Shown: positions 47,641 to 59,619, counted from the stretch's first letter. The stretch: 64,000 nucleotides of DNA from Gnetum montanum (GCA_015680685.1 MNCI01002829.1:53448-117447), one strand, 5' to 3'. The notes: generated by a model not told the origin, from the sequence alone. Program-made: numbers and translations.

Positions 47641-48218
47641 GTTTAAAAGACTCAAGAGTAGGTGTTTTTTTATTGCACTTTCATTTTTATGTACTTTGTA
47701 GTTGATTTCTAGCTCTACCACCACAAACCATTTTAACAAACAGTTGTCATAAAACTAGGAAAATTTAGGGTTTCAATAAAATATGCTTGAAAAGACCAAA
47801 AACAAGGTCATGCATGGTTGTATTGATTTTATCAATCACAATAACTTAGAAAAAATGAATTTATTATCTAAGAAATTCTAAATAATTTAGAAAAACCATG
47901 AAATTAAACATTATAGTAAAAGACCTAATTTTGACACAATTTTTGCATGGAATTTTTAAATTTTTGAATGAATCCAAATTTGGAAACTTATCATGAACAA
48001 TTTGAAAGAAAATAATTGAAGTTTGAAATGTTGAAAAAACTAAGTTTGTTGAGTTCTTAATAGCTTGAAAGCTTTGCATTGTATGCTTGTAGTTTTACAA
48101 AGTAGTAAATGAAGCTTTAAGATTTCAATATTTATACCTACTATTGCATTTAGTACACTTACTAATCTTATCACAATATGAACCTTACAGTGATAATGAT
48201 ATAGATCAACATAAACTT
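47641..48218. other. Region without recognised gene
   Basis: AT-rich sequence with short minus-strand frames and no domain I recognise. By position it could be internal sequence of the Copia-type element whose primer site is at 48219-48230, but no coding match supports this. Confidence 0.4.
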
Positions 48219-48230
48219 GCTTTGATACCA
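48219..48230 (-). other. Copia-type primer-binding site (tRNA-iMet)
   Basis: On the minus strand TGGTATCAAAGC directly follows a putative LTR ending CA. It matches the initiator-Met site seen in element A (TGGTATCAGAGC) at 11 of 12 bases. Confidence 0.65.
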
Positions 48231-48790
48231 TGTCAAGTTTTATGATCCATTCAACCACAAGGTCTAATAAAAATAATAAACAATTCATGTTAATATAAGT
48301 CAACATATATATATATATATTATGTTTAGTCAACACCACAGTACACATGAGCACCACAGTGTGATCTTTAATATCTTATACAAGTCCAAGATAGTGTTAA
48401 AAGTTGCGTAATATATGTATCAAATATCTTTTGTTCATCTCACACATCATTGTTGCTTACATATAAAAGTCTAAGAGTATTTATAGGTATAGAGTAATCA
48501 TTATAACAGTTGAAAAAAGATATAATGATTAGTTAAGAATAAACTAACCAACATTAAATTTAGGCTTTTAATTGAGCATGATTATTGAACATTACCATGA
48601 CAGTGACATCACTATGACAATGCAAACATAAGTTCACAATGATGACTTCATATAGATCTCTTTTGAATGTTGAGCTTGATAAAATATGCTAAATTCTTAA
48701 TAACTTTTGACCTTGACAAAGTTGATGTCATGTCACTTCTAGTGTTATGACTTTTGCACTTTGTTTTCAATATTCATCCTACATTTAACA
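48231..48790 (-). repeat. Putative Copia-type 5' LTR
   Basis: In minus orientation the segment runs from TGTTAAATG (48790) to TTGACA (48231) and is followed by the primer site. A TATA box (CCTATAAATACTC on the minus strand, about 48490-48478) sits inside. An (AT)n run is at 48305-48320. No partner LTR or target duplication was found, so the outer boundary is tentative. Confidence 0.5.
48305..48320. repeat. (AT)n microsatellite
   Basis: A short perfect AT run inside the putative Copia LTR. Confidence 0.8.
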
Positions 48791-49813
48791 TTGATCATTC
48801 ATCCAAAGGAAATAACGTCAATTATAGCAATAGTGTTTGGGTTTACATCATTTGTCTTCCCTCATCATGATGCCCATTATAGCTCAACTGTCTTTTAACA
48901 TTACTTGTTAACACTAGCATATGAGTATTTCCTTTTCTATTCTCTTAGGATAATGAACACCCTTTATCCCTTTCATTTTTAAAAAATTTTTTTAACTCTG
49001 CTATTTCTATATTTCCCTTCTATGAAATACCTCTTTGTTATATCTATGCTCCCTATTTACACTAATTATTGTTTACAATAAATTAGTGAAATTATTTCCC
49101 ATTATTTAATCATGTCTATTTTCTCTTTGCTACACAACATTAGAATATCATTTCATTAGTTATTACCGGTTATATTTTCATTGCCTTTGTTATCATTTTA
49201 TCTATTTTATCATTGACATCACATGATCCCAGAAGAACTTGTTCAATTTGAATAATGTAATTCTCGTATCATTACCAGGGTTCTGATTCACTAAATTAAT
49301 TATCAAACCATTCATGATCACCGGTTAAGTGATCTTTTTGGTTATTATGAGTTTTTGTGTCAATACACATGTGCATTATTCAATGCTTTTTGGCCAAAGC
49401 CAAAACGCAGTTGCAGGCAGTTTTCTCGAGATGTATGTGCATTGGATTCTCATTAGAGCACCTCTGCTTTTTCGTCAAAGCCACATACGGATTACCGTGG
49501 GGGACTGTAAATATAACTCGTTATACCTATACCATGTGATCTTGCACGTTTTAGTGTTGTGAAATAAGAAATCAAGCTGAGCCGTAGAAACAGCTTATCC
49601 AGCTTTATCCATGTGACTGGGCATTAGTCGGTGTGGTAGATGATGGGCACAAACTAGACGAACAGAAGCTACTCTGTAACCCAGAACGAATTGGGATCTA
49701 AATTCATACCAAACACCGGTTGCAACCATGAAAGAGCAATTAATCCCCTTGGCTTCTCAACAGTTGTACTGTCCTTTCACATTTTTGGGGTTTGGTTTTT
49801 GAGGGAATTTGCG
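48791..49813 (+). other. 5' flank and probable 5' UTR of the cyanase gene
   Basis: No other gene is seen. The plus strand contains TAAATATA near 49507, a possible TATA element, but the transcription start cannot be placed. From 49691 the cyanase frame is open upstream of the chosen start for 41 codons. This extension has a hydrophobic stretch and no similarity to cyanases, so it is more likely 5' UTR. Confidence 0.4.
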
Positions 49814-50079
49814 ATGGAGGACAAAGCTGCCTTGGTTAGGATGTTGATACATGCCAAGGAAAGCAGCGGTAAAACATGGTCGCAGATTGGGGAGGAAACA
49901 GGCCTCACTAATGTGTATGTGGCCCAGCTCTTCAAAAGACAGGCTCAGCTGAAGCCTGAAACAGCGACTAAAATTAGAAGTGCTTTGCCTGCCCTCTCAG
50001 AAGAGCATATCCAGGCCATGATGAAACCCCCCCTGCGCTCCTTTGACCCGTCTCTTATCCAGGACCCTGCAGTTTACAG
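49814..50079 (+). CDS. CYN: CYN exon 1
   Basis: Encodes residues 1-88 and two bases of codon 89. The donor is TACAG|GTTTCA. The codon of catalytic Arg89 is split by intron 1. Confidence 0.95.
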
Positions 50080-53000
50080 GTTTCATTTCAACTTACTCCT
50101 TTTTTAGAACTCTTTTTTTTTTTAGGTTCATATGGTTTCTGGTACGGTTTTTCCCCCTCTTGTTATGGGTATTAGGGCAAGTCTTAGTTAGTAGCTTGGA
50201 CTCTTTCTTAATTATGTTCAGTTGTTGATTTGAGAAGAGCAAAATCTGCTTGATTGGGAGGAGTTGATTCGTTCGTTTTGCTTCCGTTAGACTGTATCAC
50301 AGCTAGCATTTCATTTCAGAAAATTGACTTCATGTTACTGTTCACTGATCTTTGGTATGTGTACGAACTGTGTTTGGGTGGATGGTTACTGATTGAAATC
50401 AATATTAATGCTGTAGTTGTATGTATTTTGTTGCTTTCCAAGACGTTTAGAATCAGTTACAACTGAATCTTTTGCCAGAGTTTTCAAATCATATTTGATT
50501 CATAATCAATCGCAATTGATTTATTTAAAATTAGAGAGGGAGAATAATAATAGTAATGTTTCTTTTCTACGTTTGATTGGTTTATGAACGGTATTGTTAG
50601 TGATTGAAATTACCATTAATGTTGTAATTGTACCATATGTAGTTCGTATTTTGTTTCTCCAGAAACTTTTAAAATCAGTTGCAATTGAGACTTTCAAATC
50701 ACATTACATTCATCATTACTTGAAATTGATTTTGCAAAGTTTAGAGAGCAAATAACATTAATGGTTTTCTTTCTGGGTGTTATTGGTTTCTGATTACATG
50801 GAAAGGTTACGTGAAGCTGTTATGCATTTTGGGGAGAGCATCAAGGAAGTTATCAATGAGGAATTTGGCGATGGCATGTATGTTATTTGTTGTCCTTGAA
50901 CAGTTTCTGGCACCTTTTCATTCACTCTTTCATTTTGCTTTTTTCTTTCCCTTTTAGTGAGTAAAGTTAATGGACTTGATTGTTGGCATCGCTGCCTTAA
51001 TGTAAATTTTGTTTATGGGTTTGCCTTGTGTTTAAGTTGAGGTACAGGTGAGTAACTGTAGTTGTCTTAGCTGTCATCAAGACTGGTTTTGTACCAGTTA
51101 ATTGGGGGATTGGATCTGAAAAATTAAATACAAAATGTTTTCAACAGTACTTTATGAAGAAAAATGTTTCTCTTGAACTTAAGAAATAACAAATTAAAGA
51201 ATATGAGGGATTAGTGGTCCATCTAATTTCATTGAAGCTAAAATTTTGTCCATTTATTTTGTCTTCTGCTATTGGTACTTTAAAATTGCACAGGTATCAC
51301 CTCTATGGAAAATTTTCCAGATGTTGATATTGGTTCCTGCAATTGTTGTTTCTATTATTAAACCAATGATAAGTTTGTGCATGCAAAATGTTTGGACCTT
51401 TGTTCTTTAACTTACAGCTTAATAAAACCATATGTCCTGGATACATCATTTAAAATATAGCTTGTAATGCTGTAATGCATATTCTCTAAAATGTGACAGC
51501 TACAAACGTGCTTAACAAGAACCTGGATACTGCAATGGAGGTCTGTAATGTCTTTTAGAAGTAGCAAAAATCATCACACAACTTTCATATTTTCTTTATT
51601 TATTTGCTCTGACACAGCATGAATTGATTTTTAAAATGAAGTTGTATGCAGTGACTTGGGTGTCCATAATTCCCTTCTTTGCTCCTCTATTTAGGTTTCT
51701 GTATTTCATACTTCCATATGATGATAATAGTTGAATGTGCTTAAACTTCCAGCCTTTGTATTCTGTGCCACCATGCTTCCTTGATAATAAGCAAGTTTCA
51801 ACTCTTGCATCATTATATCATAAACATTGTAGTAGAAATGAGTTATGTGTCGCATCATCATCATCATCCTAGCCTTATCTGAACTACATGGGGTTGGCTA
51901 TATGAGTTCTTTTATGATATTTGCTTCTATTAAAAGCCAAATAAGAATTAATACATAAATCTTGGATGTCTTTCTTTATGCAAGCAAACCAAGTATACTT
52001 TGGTTTACCTCTTTGTTAGTTCCCCTCAACTTTAAGAAAGTGATCCGTTGTAACAAAAACATTCTTTGGTCTTTTTAGCACATGCCCAAACCATCGAAGG
52101 AAACTTTTTAAAATCTTCTCACTTATGGGCACTACTCCCAAATTTTCTGTAACAAGCAAGTTGTTGATTCGATCTTTCCTAGTCACATCCAACATTTACC
52201 TTAACATTGTCATCTCTGCCACATGCATGCATTGGCCTTGATGCTTTTTGATAGGCCAACATTCTATCTCATAAAGGATCACAAGTTTGATAGTAGTTAT
52301 ATCGAACTTACCTTTTAATTTAGCATAGATTCTTCTATTACAAAGCACACAACTAGCTTCTCACCATTTCTTCTATCCTGCTTCAATGTTGTTTTTGACA
52401 TCATTGTTAATCTCACTATCCACCTGAACAAAAGACCCCAAGTATTTGAATTGCTCACATTAAGAAACTTCTTGGTGTTGGATTCTAATCTTTGTATCTT
52501 CATTACTCATTTTTCTATCAAAAGTGCAGTCTCATGTATTTTATTTTACTTTTACTAACATCACAAAAAATAATGACATAATAACATTAATTTTGACTAC
52601 CTCCTTCATTATGGAGGTCTCATAGAAGATTTTCTTGGCAACCATCAGCAAAGGTTGTAACGTCAGTCTTGTGCACAGTTGTGCTATGTTGGCCATGCAA
52701 GTTAAGGTCACATGCTTTGAGGTAGCTAGGACCAACCAAGAGCATTGGGGGCACCTAAGACACGTTCGATGTGAGATGATGCAACTTGCAAGGGGTCTCA
52801 ACATTAGGGAACACAAGGTGTGCTGATAAAGAACTTGACAGACCCTAAAGGGCATTGTAAAGCTCCATCCACAAGCAGCGGCCCAAGCAATCATCTGCAT
52901 GGATGTATTTGGGGAGCTAGGATCTAGGATCACAGGAATTAGTGGAGAGCATCATTGGTGTAATCCTTGGTTTAATTGCTTGGTGTAGAAGGAACTCATG

Positions 53001-56000
53001 AGGAGATGAAGTTAGGTACCATGCCTCAATGTTCAAAACATCGCCACCTTTACTTGAAACAAAGAAATTGATATCCTTCTATTTGTCAATGATGATATTT
53101 ATGGCAATGGAGTAGCATGCTAGTGAAACTAGCAACTAATGGGATGAGCTTGGTAGCATGTACCTAGCCAAGTCAATTGAGGCAAGCCTTGTAAGGCACT
53201 TTGAGTGATGGGTAGGAGCCAATAGGTTCCCAAGAAGCCTCCTCCTAGTGTCAAGTGTGAAGATGACCTCCACCTCAAAGGAGTTGTTTGACTTTAGAGG
53301 CACTTTTGAGAGGGTCAAGGGACTTTGAATGAGTGGGGGGAACTTTGGCAGTAATAGCTGAAGGCAGGTCATGAATCCATGTCATAATGTTTCTAGGAGG
53401 TGAAAGGCTCACTTGGTGAATCCTTGAGGATTTAGCAAGGTTTGCATTTGCCTAAGAGTTTGTTGCAACTTGTTGGGGCTTCCATTACAAAAGCAACAAC
53501 ACTAGGATCACAAATGGGGATGAGGCTAAGCCCCCAAAAAATTTCCACCATATGGGAAAGAAGGCCACAATCAAGGATTCTAGGGGCCTTGGATTATGCT
53601 ACGATCTGGAGTTCAGTAGACAACACTAAAGCAAGAAAAGCCAATAGATTTATCACATCTAAATAGGTTACCGAGATTTGGTGAGCTAGGTTTGCCCAAA
53701 CGGTGGGAAGGTCATCATGGCAATAAACTCCACACCACTTACTAGGAGTGAGCTTGCTTCTTGATGGCCATGATGCTATAGTGGTCTATTCTAGAGATAG
53801 TGGCACCAGAATTTGATAGGCTTGTGGTGGCTGTGACCATATTTGCAAAAACCATGACTTGGGTCCCTTCAACCAAACAATTGTCATCGAGCTAGAAGGC
53901 AACGACATGTGCCACCCATCTCACTAGGCACGACCTCAAAACTTTCAAAATAGTGTGCCCACCTATTGGCTGAGAACAAAGGGTAAGTGGCAAATGAAGG
54001 AAGTTCTCCGTGGTCGAAAGGCTCGTAGCATTGAACTTTGTGAACATGTAGATTCACCATCTTAGAGCAAATGGTATCTTTCTACAATTGGAAGTGAGAA
54101 AAGCCATAGCAACAATTCTAGAGAGTGAACGAGGGGTATGTGCTTGAAAAATGTGTGTTACACACCAACCAAATAGCCCAAGCCACCTTTGTTCATAAGG
54201 ATAATCTATGTAAGTGAGTTTTCATAATGGTTCCAATTTGGGCTAAATTCCAACAATGATCCTAGTTGATGTTAGTCCACTTGTGAAAAATCTTCCTAGT
54301 AGTGATGGTATATATGTACTCTTTAAATAAGTGGACTGTTGTTTCAGACTTGTGATAGTGAAGGGTGCATTTAGATGCCAGATTAATACCCCTTTTTGGA
54401 GCTTGAGTGAGGGGTATGTGCTTGAAAAGTGTGTGTTACGCACCAGCCAAATAGCCCAAACCACCTCTATTCATAAAGATAATCCACGTAAGTGAGTATT
54501 CATAATGGTTCCAATTAGGGTCAAATTCCAACAATGATCCCAGTTGATGTCAGTCTACATGTGAAGAATCTTCCTACTAGTGATGATATATATGCACTTT
54601 TTAAATAAGTAGACCATTATTTTAGACTCATGGTAGTAAAGGGTGCATCTAGATGCAAGATTAATACCCTTTTTTGGAGCTTGACTTGGTTAAGAACAGC
54701 TCCATGGGCAATCAAACACAAGAAGAAGCAAACCGTAGGTTGACAATGAAATTTAAGAACAAATTGGGAAAGTGGGAAATGTGTCCTTGAAGAGCTTAGA
54801 GATCCATTGCTTTTGTTGTTTATCCTTGAAGGTTAGGGTGTTTGCTCGGACAAACCTAGGTAGGAGAGACCTTCTGAGAATTGCTAGGGTTTGGTTTAGT
54901 TGGTTCATAATCTCTGTCAAAGTTTGGTAACCTGGATTTTGCCATTGCCCCTTATGTTGGAAATGCATGACTTTGTCTTAGCAATTGATCCTAGGGAATT
55001 AGAGAGCCTCGGGGAAGGACTCACTGATGGGTTTTTCCATTTCTTGGCCGGCTAGTAGATCCCCAACCTGGATGTTACCTTCATCATATTCCCATTTACC
55101 AAGGGACTAAAGCAAGAACTACCCTTTGCGGATATTCTCCCAGACCTTGGGGGGCCTCAGGTGGTGATTCCAAATATTTTCATAAATGAACCTATCACAT
55201 TGAACCCATGGTTTCTTGGATTGGGTCCAAACCTCCTAGGCAAGCTTGCCTGTGAGAATAAGGGCTTGGAATTTGAAGTCATAGAGGCCACACCCACAAG
55301 CTTTGGTTGGGATAACCAATTTGTCCCAAGAGATTAGATAAAAATGTCATTGTTCCTCCATGTTTTTCCACAGGAAGTTTTTGACAACTCAATCAACCTG
55401 TCTAGTGAAACTAGCAAGGGGTGTTATAGCTATGGCAGAATGGATGAGAATGCTGAACAGAACAAACTTGGCAAAAGTGAGTTTCTCTGCAAAAGAAAGA
55501 GATAGGATGAAATAGGATTATCTTATCGGAGATCCCTGGATGGGGTGAACGACTTGGAAGTTTGATCTTGGATTGAGACCTGGTATCTATGCATCTGGAT
55601 TATGTATCTAATCAACTTGCAAAACCAATCACTAACGCCAAGTTTGAAGAGGGTGAAAATCATGGCATCCTAGTTCACTTTATCATAGGCTTTGGCCATA
55701 TCGAGCTTGAGGGAGTAGACTTCCTTCTTATTGGTGTGAGCCCAATGAAGCACCTCACGGGCAGAGATAACACTATCTATGATAAACTGGCTAGGCATGA
55801 AACCAACCTAGTCATCTTCCACAATGCCAGTTAGCAAACGTTTAATCCAATACACAATGATTTTGGAGAACAATTTATAGATGCAGTTGCATAGACCGAT
55901 GGGTCTGCAATCTGCAAGGGACGAGATGATGCCCTTTTTGGAGATCAAAACAATCTAGGTATTATACCAGGCTTAGGAAATGTACTGTGATTGAAGCTAG

Positions 56001-58864
56001 ACAGCAAAATTGTTTTCAAATCATGACTTATAATGTCCTAATATTCCTTATAGAATTTAAAATTCCAACCATCTAGGCCCGAGGGCTTATTATGGGGAAA
56101 ATCTGTCAACCCCTACATAATCTCTTCCTTGGAGAGGGGCCGTTGGAGGAAGATATTATCCTTCTCTTTGACATTTCAAGGAATAAGGTCATCAAGAAGT
56201 TGCAGAATGCTGCGGATACTAAAGAGGCCCTGGAAGAAATTGGCAACAATGTCCAAGTCATCCTAGAAAGAGTTAGAGAAAGAAACTCTAGTTTTTTGCT
56301 ATTGCATTTGTTGGCCACCATGTTGGAGTAGGTTGAGTTCTAGTCCCCTATGCAGTTTCCAATGGCAGTAGAGCCGATGTATCTCTCCTTTGCGCTACAA
56401 ATTATATTCCAATCCTCACAAAGTATCCAGTCTTTCTTAACTGCCATTTGCATTATGTTTGTTTGGAAGCTTTGTTTATATTCATAAAGAGCATGTTTGG
56501 TTGTCTAATTCATGGTGTGCTACTTCTGTAGATTTCATCAAAAACTTGTTTTGTTTTGGTTGACCCTGTTGAGTTTTGCTTAGATGAATCTTCCAATTCA
56601 TGTTGGACCCATCATTTCTATTGTTTTTTGGATTTGTTTCAGATTTCAGTACGAGAGGTGTAATCCACTAGGATCCATGAGTCCATGCTTCTCCCTTACG
56701 AAAGAACCTCTGCCCTATCCCTTCTAGACCATGTGTCAAGGGAAGGAGCTATGCTTGATCTTTTAGAGCAGTAGAATGTCAATTGAATTATCGCGAAGGA
56801 CATCTTTAAGAACCTAGGCTTTTCTTGGATCCCAAAGTCCAGCATAGTTTCACGAGAGAATAATTGTTAGGAAATTAGGGTGGAATTGGCTTCTGGCTTT
56901 CCATCGATCATCATGCACTGGGCCTGTTCAGGGGGATTCTACCTAGTGCCCTTAACCAAGGCATCTAGGGTCTCTTGACAACCATCTGTGATGTCTTGAA
57001 TAGTTTTTTCCCTGTGTGCTTTGGTCCCAAATGGGCGACCAAGTCCCATGTTACCTTGACTTATCTAAGAGGTCAAACTTAACATTGGAAATTTAAATAT
57101 GAGTTTGGGGGATGCGAAAGCCCTCTTCTGTTATCTGCCTTTCCTGTTGGCTCTGTTTGGTGTTTGCTTCCAAGGCCTTAAAGCAGCCTAAGGTGGTGGC
57201 TTGATGAAGCATACTTTTAAAGCCAAAAACATACTTGTGAAGCCATTATTATCGCATCCCAGAACTATTAGAAAGTATTCACTCATTTATTAATGGGGTT
57301 AAAGGAAAGCCTCATTGTACTTTAAACACCTCAAGCAAATGCTTTAATATTCTGATGAATACCATTTACAAACTGGACATGCATGCCGTTTTTATGTTTT
57401 GGGTCTCTTCTTTATTTGAATCACAACATACCTCCTAGCAAAAAACATCACATTCTATGTGCATGCGAATTGCATGAAGTATGAACAACTCAGCTGCCAA
57501 TCAAAAGTCACATTTGGATTCCATTAGCCCCGCTGCACTCCATCTTTGTGGTGCTATTTTATTTTTTTAGCCCCGCTGCACTCCATCTTCGTGGTGCTAT
57601 TTTATTTTTTTAGCCCCGCTGCACTCCATCTTCGTGGTGCTATTTTATTTTTTTTGGCCAAGAGGCCAACTACTAACCCTAGATTGGTAACGCTAAATAA
57701 TATTGTGTCCATAATGCTCAAGGGGAACCTAACGCCAAATAATATTCTATCCATAACACTCTATCCATAACACTCCAGGGAAAGTCTATAAGTAATGTGA
57801 AATAATATTCCATCCATAATGCCAACATATTTGCTTCAAGCAAATCCATGACTTTTCTATTTATGTCTTCATATTGCAATGCACAAAGAATGAAATTTAG
57901 AAGGGCAAAGGTAGCATGCATCAAAAACAACAATCCATGAAAATTCAAAAATATTTTGCAGCACAAGATTGATTATCCATGAGAATTTAGAAATATTTTG
58001 CAACATAAGATTTATTATTAAACTTGGAATCAATCATCCTTCTCATCATACAATTACAACAGTTTGACTAAAATTATTATGAAATGCATTGAATCTACCA
58101 AAATGGCAAATTGGATAATTTCCAATACAATAAATGAATTAAAATTCAATGAGTTTTTTTTTTTGCAAGATTCTCTTGGTCAAATTATAAATATATAAAT
58201 AAGCTAGTTCTACAACAATGGCAGCCTAGAGGAATGGACATTAGAATAAAGGAGTGAGGGGACAGGTAAGTAGGCCAGTATTTGAGTTCACCCTATTGAA
58301 ATAAAATTTTTCCCCTAATTTTCCTATGATGTTAGATTTTCTTTATTTTTATTTAATAATCTCACATTCTAAAAGAAATGCGATATTAATGATTCAATTA
58401 TTTGTTGGGCTAGCAAATAGTGAAATGTGATGGTAAAATTAGCTTCTTTATAAAGTTTTCAACCTAGAAAACACGGCTGTAGACATTACTACCATGAACA
58501 TTTGCATTTAGGCTGCTTATTTATAGGAATGTGAAGTGATGACTCGCTTTTTCCATTCTTGTGCTGTAGAATGTCAGCCATAGATTTTTACTGCTCCGTT
58601 GATAAAGTCAAAGGGGTGGATGGTAATGATAGGGTTGTCGTCACATTTGATGGAAAGTATTTACCTTTCACTGAGCAGGTAAACGTGGAACATCTCCATG
58701 TCTATTTGAGCTGCCAATATGCTTTTGTTATTTCATTAGCTAAGTAGTTATTCAATTTCATCCTGAATTTTGGTTTTGCTATAATCCTTAAATATGGAGC
58801 TCTAACCTTTCCATTAACTGTTTCACAGCTGTCAAACAACATGGTTTCAAAAAAATCAAGTTAA
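49814..58864 (+). CDS. CYN: Cyanase (cyanate hydratase), four coding exons
   Basis: Cyanase converts cyanate and bicarbonate to carbamate and CO2; the carbamate then breaks down to ammonia and CO2. It detoxifies cyanate and recycles its nitrogen, in plants in the cytosol. Exons 49814-50079, 50806-50877, 58570-58678 and 58829-58864 join with GT-AG introns to a 160-residue protein, a normal plant length. Residues 1-75 form the helix-turn-helix-like N-terminal domain ([17 protein letters not shown]), the rest the catalytic domain. The catalytic residues known from the E. coli enzyme (Arg96, Glu99, Ser122) correspond to Arg89, Glu92 and Ser115. The start is the first ATG at which family similarity begins. 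Intron 1 is 726 bp, intron 2 7692 bp and intron 3 150 bp. No frameshift or stop is seen, so the gene looks functional. Confidence 0.95.
50383..50795 (+). repeat. Tandem duplication of about 210 bp in CYN intron 1
   Basis: Copy 1 (about 50383-50592) and copy 2 (about 50593-50795) share GATTGAAAT, then ATTAATGYTGTARTTGTA, AATCAGTTRCAAYTGA, TTTCAAATCAYATT and further blocks in the same order. The second copy ends just before the exon 2 acceptor. Divergence is considerable, so the event is old. Confidence 0.75.
50806..50877 (+). CDS. CYN: CYN exon 2
   Basis: A 72-bp exon completing codon 89 (Arg) and encoding residues 90-112 plus two bases of Ile113. It carries catalytic Glu92 in [15 protein letters not shown]. 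The acceptor is GGAAAG|G, the donor CAT|GTATGT. Confidence 0.95.
51853..52558 (-). mobile_element. RTE-clade LINE fragment (3' end) in CYN intron 2
   Basis: On the minus strand a degraded frame gives the C-terminal part typical of plant RTE elements: a tail with motifs like [17 protein letters not shown] and LRWFGHV. It ends in a (GAT)n run (plus strand (ATC)n at 51853-51868), the usual RTE 3' terminus. The 5' side is truncated near 52558, at the position corresponding to KSKTEY in RTE-2. It lies antisense to CYN. Confidence 0.85.
52600..57060 (-). mobile_element. Degraded L1-like LINE in CYN intron 2
   Basis: Minus-strand fragments in order: an endonuclease N-terminus near 56870-56700 (SWN-like start, then [16 protein letters not shown]); RT fingers at about 55960-55660 ([17 protein letters not shown], then [19 protein letters not shown] and [13 protein letters not shown]); and the post-RT region at 55500-55130 ([11 protein letters not shown], then [15 protein letters not shown]). 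The palm segment with the FADD box is missing between about 55650 and 55520. Many stops are present. The 3' part 54100-52600 has no clear domain, and its assignment to this LINE is inferred from continuity. Confidence 0.8.
54127..54682. repeat. Tandem duplication of 278 bp
   Basis: Copies 54127-54404 and 54405-54682 start with GAGTGA...GGGGTATGTGCTTGAAAA and end with TTTTTGGAGCTT. They are similar throughout (nearly nine in ten bases by eye). The duplication lies in the 3' part of the L1-like LINE, inside CYN intron 2. Confidence 0.9.
57526..57654. repeat. Minisatellite, three 43-bp units
   Basis: Units start at 57526, 57569 and 57612. Each reads AGCCCCGCTGCACTCCATCT, then a YGTGGTGC block, then a T-rich end. 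Units 2 and 3 are identical or nearly so, and unit 1 differs at one base (TTTG for TTCG). It lies in CYN intron 2. Confidence 0.93.
57700..58569. other. 3' end of CYN intron 2
   Basis: No gene is seen. Short repeats of the kind CTATCCATAACACT (57748-57775) are present. The sequence is AT-rich and ends in the acceptor GTGCTGTAG|A at 58569. Confidence 0.6.
58570..58678 (+). CDS. CYN: CYN exon 3
   Basis: A 109-bp exon that completes Ile113 and encodes Met114, catalytic Ser115 (MSAIDF) and the conserved strand [15 protein letters not shown]. It ends in phase 0 before GTAAAC. Confidence 0.95.
58829..58864 (+). CDS. CYN: CYN exon 4 (terminal)
   Basis: A 36-bp exon after a pyrimidine-rich tract and TTTCACAG. 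It encodes [11 protein letters not shown] and TAA (58862-58864). The NMVS segment resembles the C-terminal tail of other plant cyanases, which supports this small exon. Confidence 0.85.
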   Translation: MSNNMVSKKSS

Positions 58865-58956
58865 AGAAAATTCAAGTATTGGGGAATTTAAGTTCCAATT
58901 CAGATAAGATCTGCCTTGATCCCTGTAAGCATATAGCAGGCATTTATTCTGTGACA

Positions 58957-58962
58957 AATAAA
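58957..58962 (+). promoter_or_regulatory. Putative CYN polyadenylation signal
   Basis: AATAAA lies 93 bases after the stop codon, a usual 3' UTR distance in plants. Confidence 0.55.
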
Positions 58963-59600
58963 ATCTACATCCGGATGCTTGCACAATGATTATTTTAAAT
59001 CACATTGTATTTGAATCTCTATGGAAGTGTCATTATCCAGGAAATAATTTGTTGCTCTTCCTGATGGTACTGAAAATTTGTCTATGTATACAATTGTGGA
59101 TATTTGGAGAGTGATGGCTACATGTAATGCATTGGAGTGATTTTCTTAATGATATTTTCAAAACTCATAGTATGTAAATTTTTAGTATCTAATAGAGGGT
59201 CTAAGAACTTAATAAAATTTCAGTTAAAGTTTAGTAGTAGTAATAATAACCATTTCTGCATCAAACATGGTCATCCCTACCCTACTGTTTTCGAATGCTT
59301 TTACATACATATCCCTTGATATATTTGGTTCAAAACATGAACCACAGGCGATAGGCCTGCTGACCACGTGACCAATCTTGGCTTCATTTGATGCTCATTT
59401 TAAGTGAAAATGAAAGTTGTGTAAAGATATTATCTTTTTGTTGCTAGAACCCAAATCATAAAGATTTTATAACTTTCTACAATTCAAATTATGTTTAAGG
59501 TATATAATATTTAATTATGGGCTTGATAATAATAAGGTGTTAGCCTAATGGGACGACTCTTGATTCAGAAGCCCCAAGTTATAGGTTTGATGCTAAGTTA
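58963..59600. other. Intergenic region downstream of CYN
   Basis: No feature recognised. Short frames only. Confidence 0.5.
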
Positions 59601-59619
59601 TAAAATTCTAATATTCATA

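Noticed and set aside
49691-50107. Single-exon cyanase ending at 50107
   Set aside because: The last residues after Tyr88 are intron read-through; the family continues in exon 2 at 50806.
54120-54690. CRISPR-like or satellite array
   Set aside because: Only two long copies without spacers, in a plant nuclear context; it is a simple tandem duplication.
57546-57770. ORF of 74 codons on the plus strand
   Set aside because: It is produced by the 43-bp minisatellite, whose length changes frame each unit.
59348-59390. Alternative terminal CYN exon after ACCACAG at 59347
   Set aside because: One frame there gives a tail-like peptide but in the wrong phase; the exon at 58829 fits phase, acceptor and family tail better.
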